64,000 nt of DNA from Psychrobacter cibarius. Its GTDB lineage: Bacteria > Pseudomonadota > Gammaproteobacteria > Pseudomonadales > Moraxellaceae. Location: positions 1 through 64,000 of the forward strand of contig CP131612.1 in NCBI GenBank assembly GCA_030686115.1, in the 5' to 3' direction. How positions within the stretch are numbered: position 1 is the stretch's first letter; the number at the start of each line of letters is the position of its first letter. Of this stretch, positions 1 to 12,252 are shown in pieces. A model generated the notes under the pieces. The model had not been told where the DNA came from. It saw nothing but the letters and a program-made list of their open reading frames with translations, and searched no databases. Both the position numbers and the translations under genes were made by a program.

Positions 1-1446
1 ATGATAGACACAGCAAATATTTGGGATAAATGTCTAAATGACCTACGATATAACGTCAAAGACAACGTATTTACTATGTGGTTGAGACCATTGTCAGCTC
101 ATCAAGAGGCGCAAACGCTGACTATACTTGCTCCTAATGATTATTTTGTGACTTACATCAAAAAAAACCACTTGCAAGAGATACAGCAGCTGGTTGCTAA
201 GCACAGTCAAGGAAGTATTGAAGAGGTGGTTGTGCGTGTTGATAACGCTGGCCGCGATAATGAAGACAATCGTCAATTGCAATCAGGGTCTTTGTTTGAA
301 GAAGATAAACCCTCCCCTACCCCTGCAGATCATAAGTTTGAAACCATTCATCATAACAATGCAAAAGCAGATATTGATGCTAATATGCGTCATGCAGAAT
401 TGGTTGATTCTGCTGATGCTAAGTCGTTGAGTTATCTAAACCCTGACTTTACTTTTGAAACTTTTGTCACTGGCAAGTCTAACAATTTGGCTTATAAAGC
501 CTGTTATGAGCTTGGTAAGCGCCAATCAAAAAATCGACACAATCCTTTATTTATATACGGACCTTCTGGTTTGGGAAAAACGCATTTAATGCATTCTGTA
601 GCACATCGATATTTAAAAAATAATCAAAGTTTTTATTATTTCACTTCTGAAAAATTTATTAATCAATTGGTTTATTCATTAAGAAATAATAAAATAGAAG
701 ATTTTAAAAAGAAAATTAAAAAAGTGGATTTATTGATTGTAGATGATATTCATGTATTGGCAGGAAAAACCAAAAGTAGTAATGAGTTTTTGACATTATT
801 TGCAGATTTTACCAGTGGTGATAAACAACTGATTTTGGCTTCAGATCGTCATCCTTCGCAAATGACCGAATTCGATGAACGTTTTAGATCGCGATTTTCT
901 TGGGGGCTAACTGTAGCAGTTGATCCGCCTGAGATTGATACTCGTGTGCAAATTTTGCAAAAAAAAGCAGCTTCATATGGTATGACACTGCCTAAAGAAT
1001 GCGCATTATTCATCGCTCAAAATGTGGTTTCAAATGTTAGGCGTTTAGAAGGTGCTCTAAATCAAGTCTTTGCTAATGCTAACTTGACGGGTGCACAGAT
1101 TACTCTTGAAATGGTGCAATATGCGCTAAAAGACATCGTCGCGATGCGTGTGCAAGCTGTGAATATGGATAATATTCGCAAAGTGGTCGCTGAGTACTAT
1201 GATGTGACCATCAAAGAGATGATGGGTCGTAAACGCACACGCAGTATTGCCAGACCGCGTCAAATAGCGATGGCATTATCGCGTGAGTTGACTGGTGATA
1301 GCTTTCCTGAGATTGGTCAATCATTCGGTGGTCGCGATCATACAACGGTGATGCATGCTTGCGATAAAGTTAATGAGCTACGAGCAGCCGATCCTGCCTT
1401 TGATAAGGATTACAAAACACTGGCATTGATGCTGCAAGCGGGTTAG
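1..1446 (+). CDS. dnaA: Chromosomal replication initiator protein DnaA
   Basis: This is the replication initiator, an AAA+ ATPase that binds DnaA boxes and melts the origin. The 481-residue product has the N-terminal helicase-loading domain, a variable linker (about residues 85-150), and the AAA+ core with Walker A GPSGLGKT at 187-194 and Walker B LLIVDDIH at 244-251. The C-terminal DNA-binding signature GGRDHTTVMHAC starts near 443. It is followed by dnaN, recF and gyrB, the usual origin-side order. The start is the first base of the window, so its promoter and any upstream oriC are not visible. The AAA+ part (about 540-860) is strikingly AT-rich compared with both ends of the gene. Confidence 0.98.
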   Translation: MIDTANIWDKCLNDLRYNVKDNVFTMWLRPLSAHQEAQTLTILAPNDYFVTYIKKNHLQEIQQLVAKHSQGSIEEVVVRVDNAGRDNEDNRQLQSGSLFEEDKPSPTPADHKFETIHHNNAKADIDANMRHAELVDSADAKSLSYLNPDFTFETFVTGKSNNLAYKACYELGKRQSKNRHNPLFIYGPSGLGKTHLMHSVAHRYLKNNQSFYYFTSEKFINQLVYSLRNNKIEDFKKKIKKVDLLIVDDIHVLAGKTKSSNEFLTLFADFTSGDKQLILASDRHPSQMTEFDERFRSRFSWGLTVAVDPPEIDTRVQILQKKAASYGMTLPKECALFIAQNVVSNVRRLEGALNQVFANANLTGAQITLEMVQYALKDIVAMRVQAVNMDNIRKVVAEYYDVTIKEMMGRKRTRSIARPRQIAMALSRELTGDSFPEIGQSFGGRDHTTVMHACDKVNELRAADPAFDKDYKTLALMLQAG

Positions 1447-1607
1447 CAGGTCGCGGTATCACTATGTTTTAGTGGATTGATATGGTTTATAATATTAAAA
1501 ATACGAGTAGACAGACAGCGAATGGATTATAGTCAATAGACAGGGTATGATTAAGCCATTATTGTTAAGTTTTATAATAAAAATCATTTAAATAAGAGTA
1601 ACCAAGC

Positions 1608-2783
1608 ATGCAATTATCGATTAATCGAGAGTCGTTACTAAAAGCCATTAATTTGATCGCCAAGGCTGCTGATAAACGGCACAATATGGTTATTTTGGGC
1701 AATATCAAGCTACAGCTATCCGAATCAACGCTTATTTTGACGGCTTCTGATTTAGAAGTAGAGCTGACATCGACTTTGAAACTGCCTGCTGGTGCTTGTG
1801 TTGAAGCTGGTACCACAACTTTACCTGCAACAAAATTAAAAGACATCTGTAAATCATTGCCTGCACAAGCTCAAATTAATTTGGCTACTCAAGAAAATGA
1901 ACGCTGCTTATTAACCAGCGGCAAGAGTCGCTTCACCTTAGGCACATTACCTAGCGAAGATTATCCGAGTTTGGGTAATCCCGAAAATATCACGCCATTA
2001 ACCATCAGTCGCAATCGTCTGATCGATTTGATTCATAAAACGCAGTTTGCAATGGCGATTCAAGATGTTCGCTATTATCTCACTGGTATGTTGTTTGACG
2101 TGTCGCAACAGCAGCTGACGACGGTTGCAACCGATGGGCATCGATTGGCTTTGGCGCGCAGTGTCATCGATGTCAGTGCTGATTTAAGCATGCAAGCTAT
2201 TTTGCCCCGTAAAGCTGTTATTGAGCTTGAGCGCTTGGCCTCTGAGCTAGGAAAAATGCTTGGTGAGCAAGACAATCAGGTCACCTTGAGCTTCGGGCGT
2301 GAGTTTTTGCAAGTGAGCTTACCGTTTGGTGACGTTGATAGTGCAGGACAGGTCAATCAAAACCTGATGGTTACTTTCACTGCGCGCCTGATTGATGGGA
2401 AATTCCCTGATTATCGCCGAGTGATGCCAAGTAATACGGATAAACTGGCTTTATTCAATCAAGAAAAAATGACGGACGTATTGCGCCGTGTCGCGATTTT
2501 AAGTAATGAAAAATCTCGCGGTGTGGTGTTTAATTTTGCCAGCGACGGCATGGTAGAAGTTCGTGCTAATAATGCAGAGCAAGATGAAGCGGTGGAGATG
2601 ATACAGGCGAAGTATCAAGGCGAGCCGATGGAGCTGTCCTTTAATGCGGCTTATTTACAAGATGTGCTTGGCGTTATTCAAGGTGACTTGCAAATGCACA
2701 TGAGTCAATCAAACGCGTCGGTGCTAGTCAATCAGCTGAATGATGAGTTCCATCAATATGTCATTATGCCAATGCGTATATAG
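1608..2783 (+). CDS. dnaN: DNA polymerase III beta sliding clamp
   Basis: This encodes the ring-shaped processivity clamp that tethers DNA polymerase III to DNA and recruits repair polymerases and ligase. The length of 391 residues fits the three-domain clamp fold. It starts MQLSINRESLLKAINLIAK and ends with the family-typical YVIMPMRI tail. It lies 161 bases after dnaA and 169 before recF, as in many gammaproteobacteria. The gap before it is AT-rich and may hold its own promoter. A hairpin follows the gene, so recF may be transcribed partly on its own. Confidence 0.98.
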   Translation: MQLSINRESLLKAINLIAKAADKRHNMVILGNIKLQLSESTLILTASDLEVELTSTLKLPAGACVEAGTTTLPATKLKDICKSLPAQAQINLATQENERCLLTSGKSRFTLGTLPSEDYPSLGNPENITPLTISRNRLIDLIHKTQFAMAIQDVRYYLTGMLFDVSQQQLTTVATDGHRLALARSVIDVSADLSMQAILPRKAVIELERLASELGKMLGEQDNQVTLSFGREFLQVSLPFGDVDSAGQVNQNLMVTFTARLIDGKFPDYRRVMPSNTDKLALFNQEKMTDVLRRVAILSNEKSRGVVFNFASDGMVEVRANNAEQDEAVEMIQAKYQGEPMELSFNAAYLQDVLGVIQGDLQMHMSQSNASVLVNQLNDEFHQYVIMPMRI

Positions 2784-2820
2784 TTTCTGTATATTTTCAA
2801 TAGGCTTGAGCAAAGAGGCT

Positions 2821-2868
2821 AAAGACACTCAGTTTACACTTAAAAATTAAGGTAAGCTGAGTGTCTTT
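2821..2868 (+). terminator. Hairpin between dnaN and recF
   Basis: Long inverted repeat: the arm AAAGACACTCAG pairs with CTGAGTGTCTTT around an AT-rich centre. The U-tract after the stem is poor, and A's precede it, so it may act as a weak or bidirectional terminator, or as an mRNA-stabilising structure between dnaN and recF. Confidence 0.5.
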
Positions 2869-2952
2869 GATTAAAATCCGGTATTTTAAATTCAATAATT
2901 ATTAAACTTTTGCCTATTTTATAGGTAGCGTCAATATGCGGCTGTCGGCATT

Positions 2953-4158
2953 ATGATTGAACGTCTACAAATATCGAACCTACGCAACCTGACGCAAGTC
3001 AATCTACATGCAACAGCTTGCAACGTCATTATCGGTGCCAATGGCAGTGGAAAAACTTCATTACTCGAAGCCATATTTCTGCTATCAAGAGGAAAAAGCT
3101 TTCGTCATCACCAGCCAAAACGCTACATTCAGCACCACCAAAATGCAGTGACTGTGTACGCTAGACTCAATGATAGTAGTACTCTTGCTATCCAAAAACA
3201 AGCTGACGCGACCACAATTCTACGTCTGAATCAAACCACTGTCTATAACCAAAGCATCTTAACTGAGCAGCTACCAACGCTACTGATAGATCCATCGACG
3301 ATGGATATGTTAGAGCAGGGTAGTGCTAGTCGTCGCCAGCTGCTAGATTGGCTAGTGTTTCACATGAAACAAGGCTTTCATCCGCAATGGCTCGCCTATC
3401 AGCGTCTATTAAAACAGCGCAATAGTTTGCTAAAAAAGACACGTCATTTGACCCAAGTGCAGCTCGCTGAACTAAAATCGTGGGACAAAGGACTTAGTAA
3501 TCATGCGGCACTGATTCATCATTATCGTGAACGGATATTTGCAGAATGGCAGCCTTATTTTGCTGAAAGTATCGCGCAGTTATTGCCTGCTTATGCGGAG
3601 CAATTGAGCCTTAGCTATAATGCTGGTTATGATACGAATGTTGCGCTGGATATACAGCTTAACGAGCGCTTAGAACAGGATTTGCAACTGGGATATACTC
3701 GTATCGGTAATCACCGTGCTGATATTCATGTGCATTGGCGCTCTAATGACTCGGCAGCGTCGAATAATAATTTCTCAGATACAATGCATGAAGCGGACAC
3801 TAACCTCAAAGTAGCTGTGATAAAAGAGCAGGCAGCCAATGTGTTGTCGCGTGGTGAAAAAAAGCTATTAATTACAGCACTGCGTTTATCGCAACTGCCA
3901 TTACTGCTAAATACCCAAAAGACTAATGATCTATCAAATGATAGTGCTCATGTTCAGGTGACACCAGTGGTATTGCTAGATGATATTACTGCAGAGCTTG
4001 ATGGTAGGGCGATAGATATTCTATTGTCGACGTTAGCGCAGCTGCCATGTCAGGTATTTATGACCAGCTTAACCGATGATATTTTGCCGTTAGTGCATGA
4101 ATATTGGTCAGAACCTAATATGTTTCATGTGAAACAAGGTCAAACCTTTAGTCCTTAA
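2953..4158 (+). CDS. recF: DNA replication and repair protein RecF
   Basis: RecF is an SMC-like ATPase that, with RecO and RecR, loads RecA at single-strand gaps. The 401-residue product has Walker A GANGSGKT at residues 28-35, an ABC-type signature region (VLSRGEKKLLI) and Walker B-like VLLDDITAELD near the C-terminus. It is longer than the roughly 360 residues I recall for E. coli RecF; the extra length includes a Ser/Asn-rich loop around residues 265-285 and another near 320-330. The gene carries two parS-like palindromes, one inside the coding body and one at its 3' end. Confidence 0.96.
   Translation: MIERLQISNLRNLTQVNLHATACNVIIGANGSGKTSLLEAIFLLSRGKSFRHHQPKRYIQHHQNAVTVYARLNDSSTLAIQKQADATTILRLNQTTVYNQSILTEQLPTLLIDPSTMDMLEQGSASRRQLLDWLVFHMKQGFHPQWLAYQRLLKQRNSLLKKTRHLTQVQLAELKSWDKGLSNHAALIHHYRERIFAEWQPYFAESIAQLLPAYAEQLSLSYNAGYDTNVALDIQLNERLEQDLQLGYTRIGNHRADIHVHWRSNDSAASNNNFSDTMHEADTNLKVAVIKEQAANVLSRGEKKLLITALRLSQLPLLLNTQKTNDLSNDSAHVQVTPVVLLDDITAELDGRAIDILLSTLAQLPCQVFMTSLTDDILPLVHEYWSEPNMFHVKQGQTFSP
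3356..3371 (+). other. parS-like ParB site 1 (inside recF)
   Basis: TGTTTCACATGAAACA matches the parS consensus TGTTTCACGTGAAACA at 15 of 16 positions. It lies within recF coding sequence, as many chromosomal parS sites do, about 3.4 kb from dnaA. Confidence 0.6.
4121..4136 (+). other. parS-like ParB site 2 (recF 3' end)
   Basis: TGTTTCATGTGAAACA, 15 of 16 matches to the consensus, lies in the last codons of recF, where it encodes MFHVKQ. Confidence 0.6.
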
Positions 4159-7276
<3,118 letters not shown>

Positions 7277-7332
7277 GTTGGGCCTCTAAGTTGAACATAA
7301 AGAGTTGCGAAATCATTGTTAATTAATTAAAA

Positions 7333-7367
7333 AACCACCGCTTTGGCAATCAAGGCGGTGGTTTTTT
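7333..7367 (+). terminator. Rho-independent terminator after gyrB
   Basis: Strong GC-rich stem AACCACCGC / GCGGTGGTT with a loop of about 13 bases, followed by TTTT. It closes the replication gene run. Confidence 0.9.
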
Positions 7368-7378
7368 AATGTTAGAAT

Positions 7379-7394
7379 TGTTTCACGTGAAACT
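7379..7394 (+). other. parS-like ParB site 3 (before mntP)
   Basis: TGTTTCACGTGAAACT, differing from the consensus only at the last base. It is intergenic, between the gyrB terminator and mntP. Confidence 0.7.
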
Positions 7395-7417
7395 TAATTT
7401 ACAAATTGCTTTAGATA

Positions 7418-8011
7418 ATGGATATAGAAATGATCGAAGTTTTTTTACTTGCGATAGCCTTGGCGATGGATGCATTTGCGGTATCAATTGGGCTAGGAGC
7501 TAAATCGCAAAAGCACTCATCTGCTTATGTGCTGCGTTTAGCTATTTATGCAGCACTGTATTTTGGTATTGCACAGGGTGTGATGCCGCTGATAGGTTAT
7601 CTATTGGGTGCAGTATTGCTAGGCTGGTTAGCGACTGCTGCCCCGTGGATTGGTGGTGGGATTCTTATTGTGCTTGGCGCTAAGATGTTATATGAAGCGT
7701 TTAATGGTGAGGTTGAAGCGGTATTAGCAGGCAGTTTCGATGAAAATATACAAGAAAAAATCAACCATCGTATGATGTTTACATTGGCTATTGCCACCAG
7801 TATTGATGCAATGGCAGCAGGCTTTACTTTAAACTTACTGGCAGTTAATGCATGGCTAGCGTGCTTCATTATCGCTATTATCACCGCTGGATTTGGCTTT
7901 TTCGGTATCTATTTAGGTAAGTCTTCTGGAACTTGGCTCGAGGATAAAGCTGAGATACTTGGTGGATTAGTATTGATAGCCATTGGTATAAAGGTGATGT
8001 TTATCCGTTAA
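7418..8011 (+). CDS. mntP: Manganese efflux pump MntP
   Basis: Inner-membrane exporter of Mn(II) that protects against manganese toxicity. The 197-residue product is almost entirely hydrophobic with six predicted membrane segments and the two family repeats, each with a membrane-embedded Asp: [11 protein letters not shown] near residue 15 and [10 protein letters not shown] near 130. No clear ribosome-binding site precedes the start; the in-frame ATG four codons later is an alternative. I saw no yybP-ykoY riboswitch fold upstream; the gap is short and taken up by a terminator and a parS-like site. A strong terminator follows, so it is monocistronic. Confidence 0.93.
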   Translation: MDIEMIEVFLLAIALAMDAFAVSIGLGAKSQKHSSAYVLRLAIYAALYFGIAQGVMPLIGYLLGAVLLGWLATAAPWIGGGILIVLGAKMLYEAFNGEVEAVLAGSFDENIQEKINHRMMFTLAIATSIDAMAAGFTLNLLAVNAWLACFIIAIITAGFGFFGIYLGKSSGTWLEDKAEILGGLVLIAIGIKVMFIR

Positions 8012-8045
8012 TAAGCATCATTATTTAAATTGATTCTCTATAATA

Positions 8046-8082
8046 AAAAGCACCCCTTTGATGATCAAAGGGGTGCTTTTTT
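8046..8082 (+). terminator. Terminator after mntP (bidirectional)
   Basis: Near-perfect hairpin AAAAGCACCCCTTTGAT / ATCAAAGGGGTGCTTTT. It has A's before and T's after the stem, so it can serve both mntP and the converging rlmF. Confidence 0.92.
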
Positions 8083-8093
8083 AATAAAGGCTT

Positions 8094-8109
8094 TGTTTCA
8101 CGTGAAACT
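8094..8109 (+). other. parS-like ParB site 4 (mntP-rlmF gap)
   Basis: TGTTTCACGTGAAACT, identical to the site at 7379. The two flank mntP about 715 bases apart. Confidence 0.7.
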
Positions 8110-8134
8110 ATAACTATTTTATATTAACTACTAT

Positions 8135-9172
8135 CTATTCTTCGTCAGTATCAAAACGCCATGCAAGTATACGCGTACTTTTTTGACCTTGGCTCATCTC
8201 AATGATGCGCATTTGGGCAACACCAAGTTGTTTTAACAGCAATTGCATTGGTTTCACGTTTTCTGATTTTGAGACTAAACTTGTGAACCAGCCAACATGC
8301 TCAGCGAAATCTTGACTCTCTTTTGCCATTTTGGTTAAGAAGGCAATCTCACCGCCTTCAGACCATAGCTCTTTATGCTGACCACCAAAGTTTAGGTTTT
8401 GCGCGGCATTACCAGACTTGGTTGAGCTGCGGCTAATTTGTGCGTTCTCATTCTTACCGCGATGTCGTTGCAAATTATGCTGCTTACGGCTATTGGCTTC
8501 CATCGCTTCTTCTAATGAGGCATGGAATGGCGGGTTGCAAACCACCACATCAAAGTAATCTTGGCGACCGATGATATTTTTAAAAATAAATTTAGGTTCG
8601 GTCTGTAGTTTGACTTTAACCGCACTTTTTAGCTTTGGATTGGTCTCACAAATCAGAGCGGCGGTATTGACCGAAATTGGGTCAATGTCTGAAGCGGTAA
8701 AGCGCCAGCCATAACTTTGACTACCAACAATCGGATAAATAGCACTAGAACCAGTACCGATATCGAGGGCGTGGATTTCTTTGCCAGTCGGCGGGGTATT
8801 GTCTTTATTAACATGCGTCGTTTGCGCGAGCAGGTCAGCGATATAATGGATATAGTCGGCACGACCAGGGATCGGTGGGCAGAGATAACCTTCAGGAATA
8901 TCCCAAAATTTCACGCCATAATAATTTGCTAGTAGTGCCTGATTGAGCACTCGTACCGCTTGATGATCGGAGAAGTTAATCGTCGACTCACCTTTAGGAT
9001 TGGTAATGGTGTGCTTGGCAAGCTCTGGTAAGGCACGAGTCAATGCTACAAAGTCATAACGACCTTGGTGCGGATTGCGCGGATGCAGCTGCCCTAATTT
9101 TTTGGCAGTCTCAGGCGAGCGGTTTCTGTGATTATTGGCGGTCGGGCGACGGTTTATAGGCTTACTGGTCAT
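8135..9172 (-). CDS. rlmF: 23S rRNA (adenine(1618)-N(6))-methyltransferase RlmF
   Basis: SAM-dependent enzyme that methylates N6 of A1618 in 23S rRNA. The family opening ([31 protein letters not shown]), the SAM-binding [14 protein letters not shown] and the N6-methylase motif CNPPF followed by HASLEEA are all present. The reading frame is open further upstream to a GTG at 9223, but that stretch contains a TGCTAAAAT promoter-like -10 and no family similarity. I therefore prefer the ATG at 9172, giving 345 residues. The call is firm and the start is less so. Confidence 0.92.
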   Translation of the reverse strand: MTSKPINRRPTANNHRNRSPETAKKLGQLHPRNPHQGRYDFVALTRALPELAKHTITNPKGESTINFSDHQAVRVLNQALLANYYGVKFWDIPEGYLCPPIPGRADYIHYIADLLAQTTHVNKDNTPPTGKEIHALDIGTGSSAIYPIVGSQSYGWRFTASDIDPISVNTAALICETNPKLKSAVKVKLQTEPKFIFKNIIGRQDYFDVVVCNPPFHASLEEAMEANSRKQHNLQRHRGKNENAQISRSSTKSGNAAQNLNFGGQHKELWSEGGEIAFLTKMAKESQDFAEHVGWFTSLVSKSENVKPMQLLLKQLGVAQMRIIEMSQGQKSTRILAWRFDTDEE

Positions 9173-9237
9173 AGTATCGGGCTTTGATGTTTGAATATAA
9201 TGCACCATTTTAGCAGATTTCACGAGTCACTAGCGTC

Positions 9238-9975
9238 TTATCGACTACGTAAAATAAGATTTAATCCCAATATTATCATCGCTGTACCCAATACGCGGTC
9301 GATCCAATGTTCAAAACGCTGAAAGCGACGATGAACGGCAGGAATAGACAGTAACATCACCACGGTACTAAACCATGCCATCTGCAAGACCATCATCCAT
9401 AGGCCATAAATAGCCAGTTGCCACAGCGGTATATCGGGTGAGAGTACGAGTGTAAATATCGCGACGAAATATACTGGTGCTTTTGGATTAAACACATTAC
9501 AAAAAAAGCCACGACGTAGGATGGAAGCGGTTGATTCTGTATCAGTAGGCAGTTTTTTATTAGAAATGGCTTTATCAGAAAGTTCGGTATGATTGGTAGA
9601 AGTCGTTTGCTTAATAAGAATATCTTGTGAAACGTGAACACCTGAATCTATTAGCTCTGCTGAATTTTCTAAATCTGATGCTTTTTTCGGTTTGGCTTGA
9701 ATACCTTGCCAACCTAAATAAATAAGATAACTGCCACCTAACCATTTAATAGCAGTAAGTAATGGCTGCGAATGGGCAATCACCGTTGCCAGTCCTAGCA
9801 CCGAATAAGTGATGTGTATCGCAAGACCTAAAGTAATGCCAAGGCTACAAATCAAACCCGTGCGTCTACCTTTTGCTAAAGTCTGCTGCGAGACCAATAC
9901 AAAATCAGGACCCGGAGAGGCGGCAGCGAGTAGATGGACGCTGGTGATAAGCAAAAAACCGTGCCAAAATTCCAT
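9238..9975 (-). CDS. LysE/RhtB-family amino-acid exporter with an unusual loop
   Basis: Inner-membrane exporter of the LysE/RhtB superfamily, members of which expel amino acids such as lysine, homoserine or threonine. The N-terminal HLLAAASPGPDFVLVSQQTLAKGRRTGL motif is diagnostic. At about 245 residues it exceeds the usual 205 or so: a hydrophilic segment rich in Ser, Thr, Lys and Asp (roughly residues 85-140) interrupts the membrane helices. I start at ATG 9975, where the conserved MEFWHGFLLITSVH begins; the frame is open 14 codons further. The substrate cannot be told. It may be co-transcribed with rlmF downstream. Confidence 0.88.
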   Translation of the reverse strand: MEFWHGFLLITSVHLLAAASPGPDFVLVSQQTLAKGRRTGLICSLGITLGLAIHITYSVLGLATVIAHSQPLLTAIKWLGGSYLIYLGWQGIQAKPKKASDLENSAELIDSGVHVSQDILIKQTTSTNHTELSDKAISNKKLPTDTESTASILRRGFFCNVFNPKAPVYFVAIFTLVLSPDIPLWQLAIYGLWMMVLQMAWFSTVVMLLSIPAVHRRFQRFEHWIDRVLGTAMIILGLNLILRSR

Positions 9976-10191
9976 AACGTGCTCTGATTCATTTCTTGAG
10001 TTGGACAATAGTTGCACATTAGCGTAAATGAGGTCAACTAATATTGATATCAGCTATTGATACTCATGCTAAAACGATGCTTGCGTTGCACCGAACGTAT
10101 GTCTATATTGAAAGTAAGTTACATGATTTTTATCAGTGTTAATTCGCCATGTGACAAACCATAAAACGATCGCTCTAATAAGGAGAAAAAC

Positions 10192-11007
10192 ATGACTACG
10201 GAAAGTAATAATAGTAATTCTACTAGCAATGACACTCGCATTACCTATGACGTCCAAGATTACATCTGCTTGATCGGGCTCAATCGCGCGGATAAACGCA
10301 ATGCCTTTGATAGCCATATGATTAAGCAATTGTCTGAGGCACTCACTAATTATGAAAACGATGCCAATCTTCGCTGTGCGCTGATATTCGCTCACGGTGA
10401 GCACTTCACCGCAGGGCTTGATTTAATGGAGCTGCAAGATAAATGGGATAAAGGCGCATTTGAATTCGATGAAACCCAAATAGATCCATGGGGAATCGGT
10501 GGCAAACTGCGCACTAAACCAGTCGTCGTCGCAGTACAAGGCACTTGCTTTACCGCTGGGATTGAGTTGATGCTCAATAGTGATGTCGTTATCGCTAGTG
10601 ATAACTGCAACTTTGCGCAAATGGAAGTTCAGCGCGGTATTATGCCGTTTGGTGGCGCGACTGTACGCTTTGTAGCAGCAGCTGGCTGGCAAAAAGCCAT
10701 GCCGTATCTATTAACAGGTAAAAACTTTGACGCGCAAACGGCTGATAGACTGAATTTGGTCAGCGAAGTGGTGGCAAATGGAGAAGAATACGAGCGCGCG
10801 CTAACTATCGCTAAAGAGATTTGCAAAGCTGCACCGCTTGGCGTACAAGGATTACTATCCTCAGCACAAGAGGCCAGTCGCAATGGCGCAAAAGTAGCAT
10901 TAGCTAATATTCATGGTTATCTGCCGCATTTGTTTCATTCAGAAGATGCGAAAGAGGGTGCGATGGCGATGGTTGAGAGACGGGAAGCTGAGTTTGTGGG
11001 ACGATAG
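10192..11007 (+). CDS. Crotonase/enoyl-CoA hydratase family protein
   Basis: The crotonase fold acts on acyl-CoA thioesters (hydration, isomerisation or hydrolysis). Of the 271 residues, the oxyanion-hole region (HFTAGLDL) and both crotonase-type acid residues are present: Glu in AGIELML and Glu in AQMEVQRG, the positions of the two catalytic glutamates of enoyl-CoA hydratase. Sequence resembles the proteins annotated in this family as crotonase/enoyl-CoA hydratase without defined substrate. The start has an ideal AAGGAG 8 bases upstream. The gene stands alone, so its pathway is unknown. Confidence 0.88.
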   Translation: MTTESNNSNSTSNDTRITYDVQDYICLIGLNRADKRNAFDSHMIKQLSEALTNYENDANLRCALIFAHGEHFTAGLDLMELQDKWDKGAFEFDETQIDPWGIGGKLRTKPVVVAVQGTCFTAGIELMLNSDVVIASDNCNFAQMEVQRGIMPFGGATVRFVAAAGWQKAMPYLLTGKNFDAQTADRLNLVSEVVANGEEYERALTIAKEICKAAPLGVQGLLSSAQEASRNGAKVALANIHGYLPHLFHSEDAKEGAMAMVERREAEFVGR

Positions 11008-11080
11008 ATCTTTTCTGAAGTTCAACCTATCTAAAGCCCCACGCCAAACCCCTAAACCTAGTACCGTAATCTCAAATAGC

Positions 11081-11104
11081 AAAAACCCCGCCATGGCGAG
11101 GTCT
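11081..11104 (-). terminator. Terminator for the YadA-head gene
   Basis: Stem ACC-CGCC/GGCG-GGT around CATG with one mismatch. Read on the minus strand it ends in GGTTTTTGC, so it fits the minus-strand gene ending at 11174. Confidence 0.6.
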
Positions 11105-11173
11105 CATTATTTTATCGAGTATAACTGGTGATAACTGCACCAGCGTTAGTAGTTTGGCACTGATTGACTACTA

Positions 11174-12007
11174 TTATTTAGCTGATTTTTTATAGTAGTC
11201 AACCATCATAGTGCCTAAAGTGCCGTTGTCATCGATAGTGACGATTCTGACCGTACCTGACTGTGCTGCGGTACTAGATTGCACTTGTCCAGCCTTACCT
11301 AAGACGACTTGGTTGTTTTTGGTCGCTTTTGCCTCGTTACCGATAGCGATGCTATTCATGCCGCCAGCCATAGATTTATTGCCTAGTGCTACCGAGTTTG
11401 CACCTTGTGCGGCTGCCGCTTCACCCACTGCCGTAGAGCGTACGCCACTAGCATCGGCTATATGACCAAAGGCTTGCGCGCGTTCGGCAGTGGCTTTTGA
11501 TTGCCAACCGATAGACGTTGAGCCTAAACCTGCGGCATTGGCTTCCCCGCCAACAGCCGTTGCGGAGTTTAGACCTGCATTGGCTTTATTGCCGACAGCG
11601 ACCGTATCGTTAGTACCACCAGCGATTGCCGCTTCGCCGACTGCGGTAGAGCGAACACCGCTAGCATTGGCTAGATGACCAAACGCTTGCGCGCGTTCGG
11701 CAGTGGCTTTTGATTGCCAACCGATAGAGGTTGAGCCTAAACCTGCAGCGTTGGCTTGACCGCCGACAGCGGTTGCTGAGTTCAGACCTGCATTGGCCAT
11801 ATTACCGATAGCAACCGTGTCGTTAGTGCCGCTAGACATAGCACTATTGCCTAAAGTAATGGCAGTACTATTCGTAGTGGTTTGGGTATTTGAAACTTGG
11901 GAGTCAGCACCTGTTGCCATAGCAGTGCATGCAGAAGTTGCGGCAATGGCGAGAGTAAGGGAACTGATTTTGAGTGCTAATTTTGATAGGGAATCCATTT
12001 TCATCAT
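11174..12007 (-). CDS. Secreted protein made of YadA-like head repeats, no membrane anchor
   Basis: Exported protein of about 277 residues. After a signal sequence (SLTLAIAATSACTAMATG; the Cys could make it a lipoprotein, but the lipobox is poor) it consists of about twelve collagen-binding-head style repeats such as STAVGEAA, NSVALGN and NSIAIGNEA, the left-handed beta-roll units of trimeric adhesins like YadA. It lacks the C-terminal beta-barrel anchor of trimeric autotransporters and ends in a short unrelated tail. A 71-residue block is duplicated in tandem. I start at ATG 12007, six bases after AAAGGA. Its role (adhesin fragment, coat or matrix protein) is not evident. Confidence 0.82.
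   Translation of the reverse strand: MMKMDSLSKLALKISSLTLAIAATSACTAMATGADSQVSNTQTTTNSTAITLGNSAMSSGTNDTVAIGNMANAGLNSATAVGGQANAAGLGSTSIGWQSKATAERAQAFGHLANASGVRSTAVGEAAIAGGTNDTVAVGNKANAGLNSATAVGGEANAAGLGSTSIGWQSKATAERAQAFGHIADASGVRSTAVGEAAAAQGANSVALGNKSMAGGMNSIAIGNEAKATKNNQVVLGKAGQVQSSTAAQSGTVRIVTIDDNGTLGTMMVDYYKKSAK
11405..11830 (-). repeat. 213-bp in-frame tandem duplication in the YadA-head gene
   Basis: Two adjacent 213-bp copies (11618-11830 and 11405-11617) encode 71-residue blocks each starting GTNDTVA. They differ at few residues (for example GGQ/GGE and HLAN/HIAD). Confidence 0.9.
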
Positions 12008-12219
12008 GCTAAATCCTTTTAGACAAGCCATCTTGGCTTAGTAGGGGGTTTGGGTAAAAGCTGATAGATCACAATCCTTGCAATATGAGCATACTCTGGC
12101 ATAAATAACTTGATCATATGTAGAGTCCGCAACATTAATGTAACACTAATTTTTAACCATTATTCAAATAATGATAGCATTATATTTTCAAAGGTCATTT
12201 AAGCCGACGAATGAACAGT

Positions 12220-12225
12220 TATAAT
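12220..12225 (+). promoter_or_regulatory. Probable -10 box for patB
   Basis: A perfect TATAAT lies 28 bases before the patB start. The matching -35 (ATTTAA at 12197-12202, 17-base spacer) is weak, so the promoter is tentative. Confidence 0.4.
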
Positions 12226-12252
12226 ATAAAACTACCGTAAAGGAGAGCATCG

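Noticed and set aside
9626..9640. A further parS-like site (TGTGAAACGTGAACA)
   Set aside because: The half-sites are not in inverted arrangement and it does not align with the 16-bp consensus.
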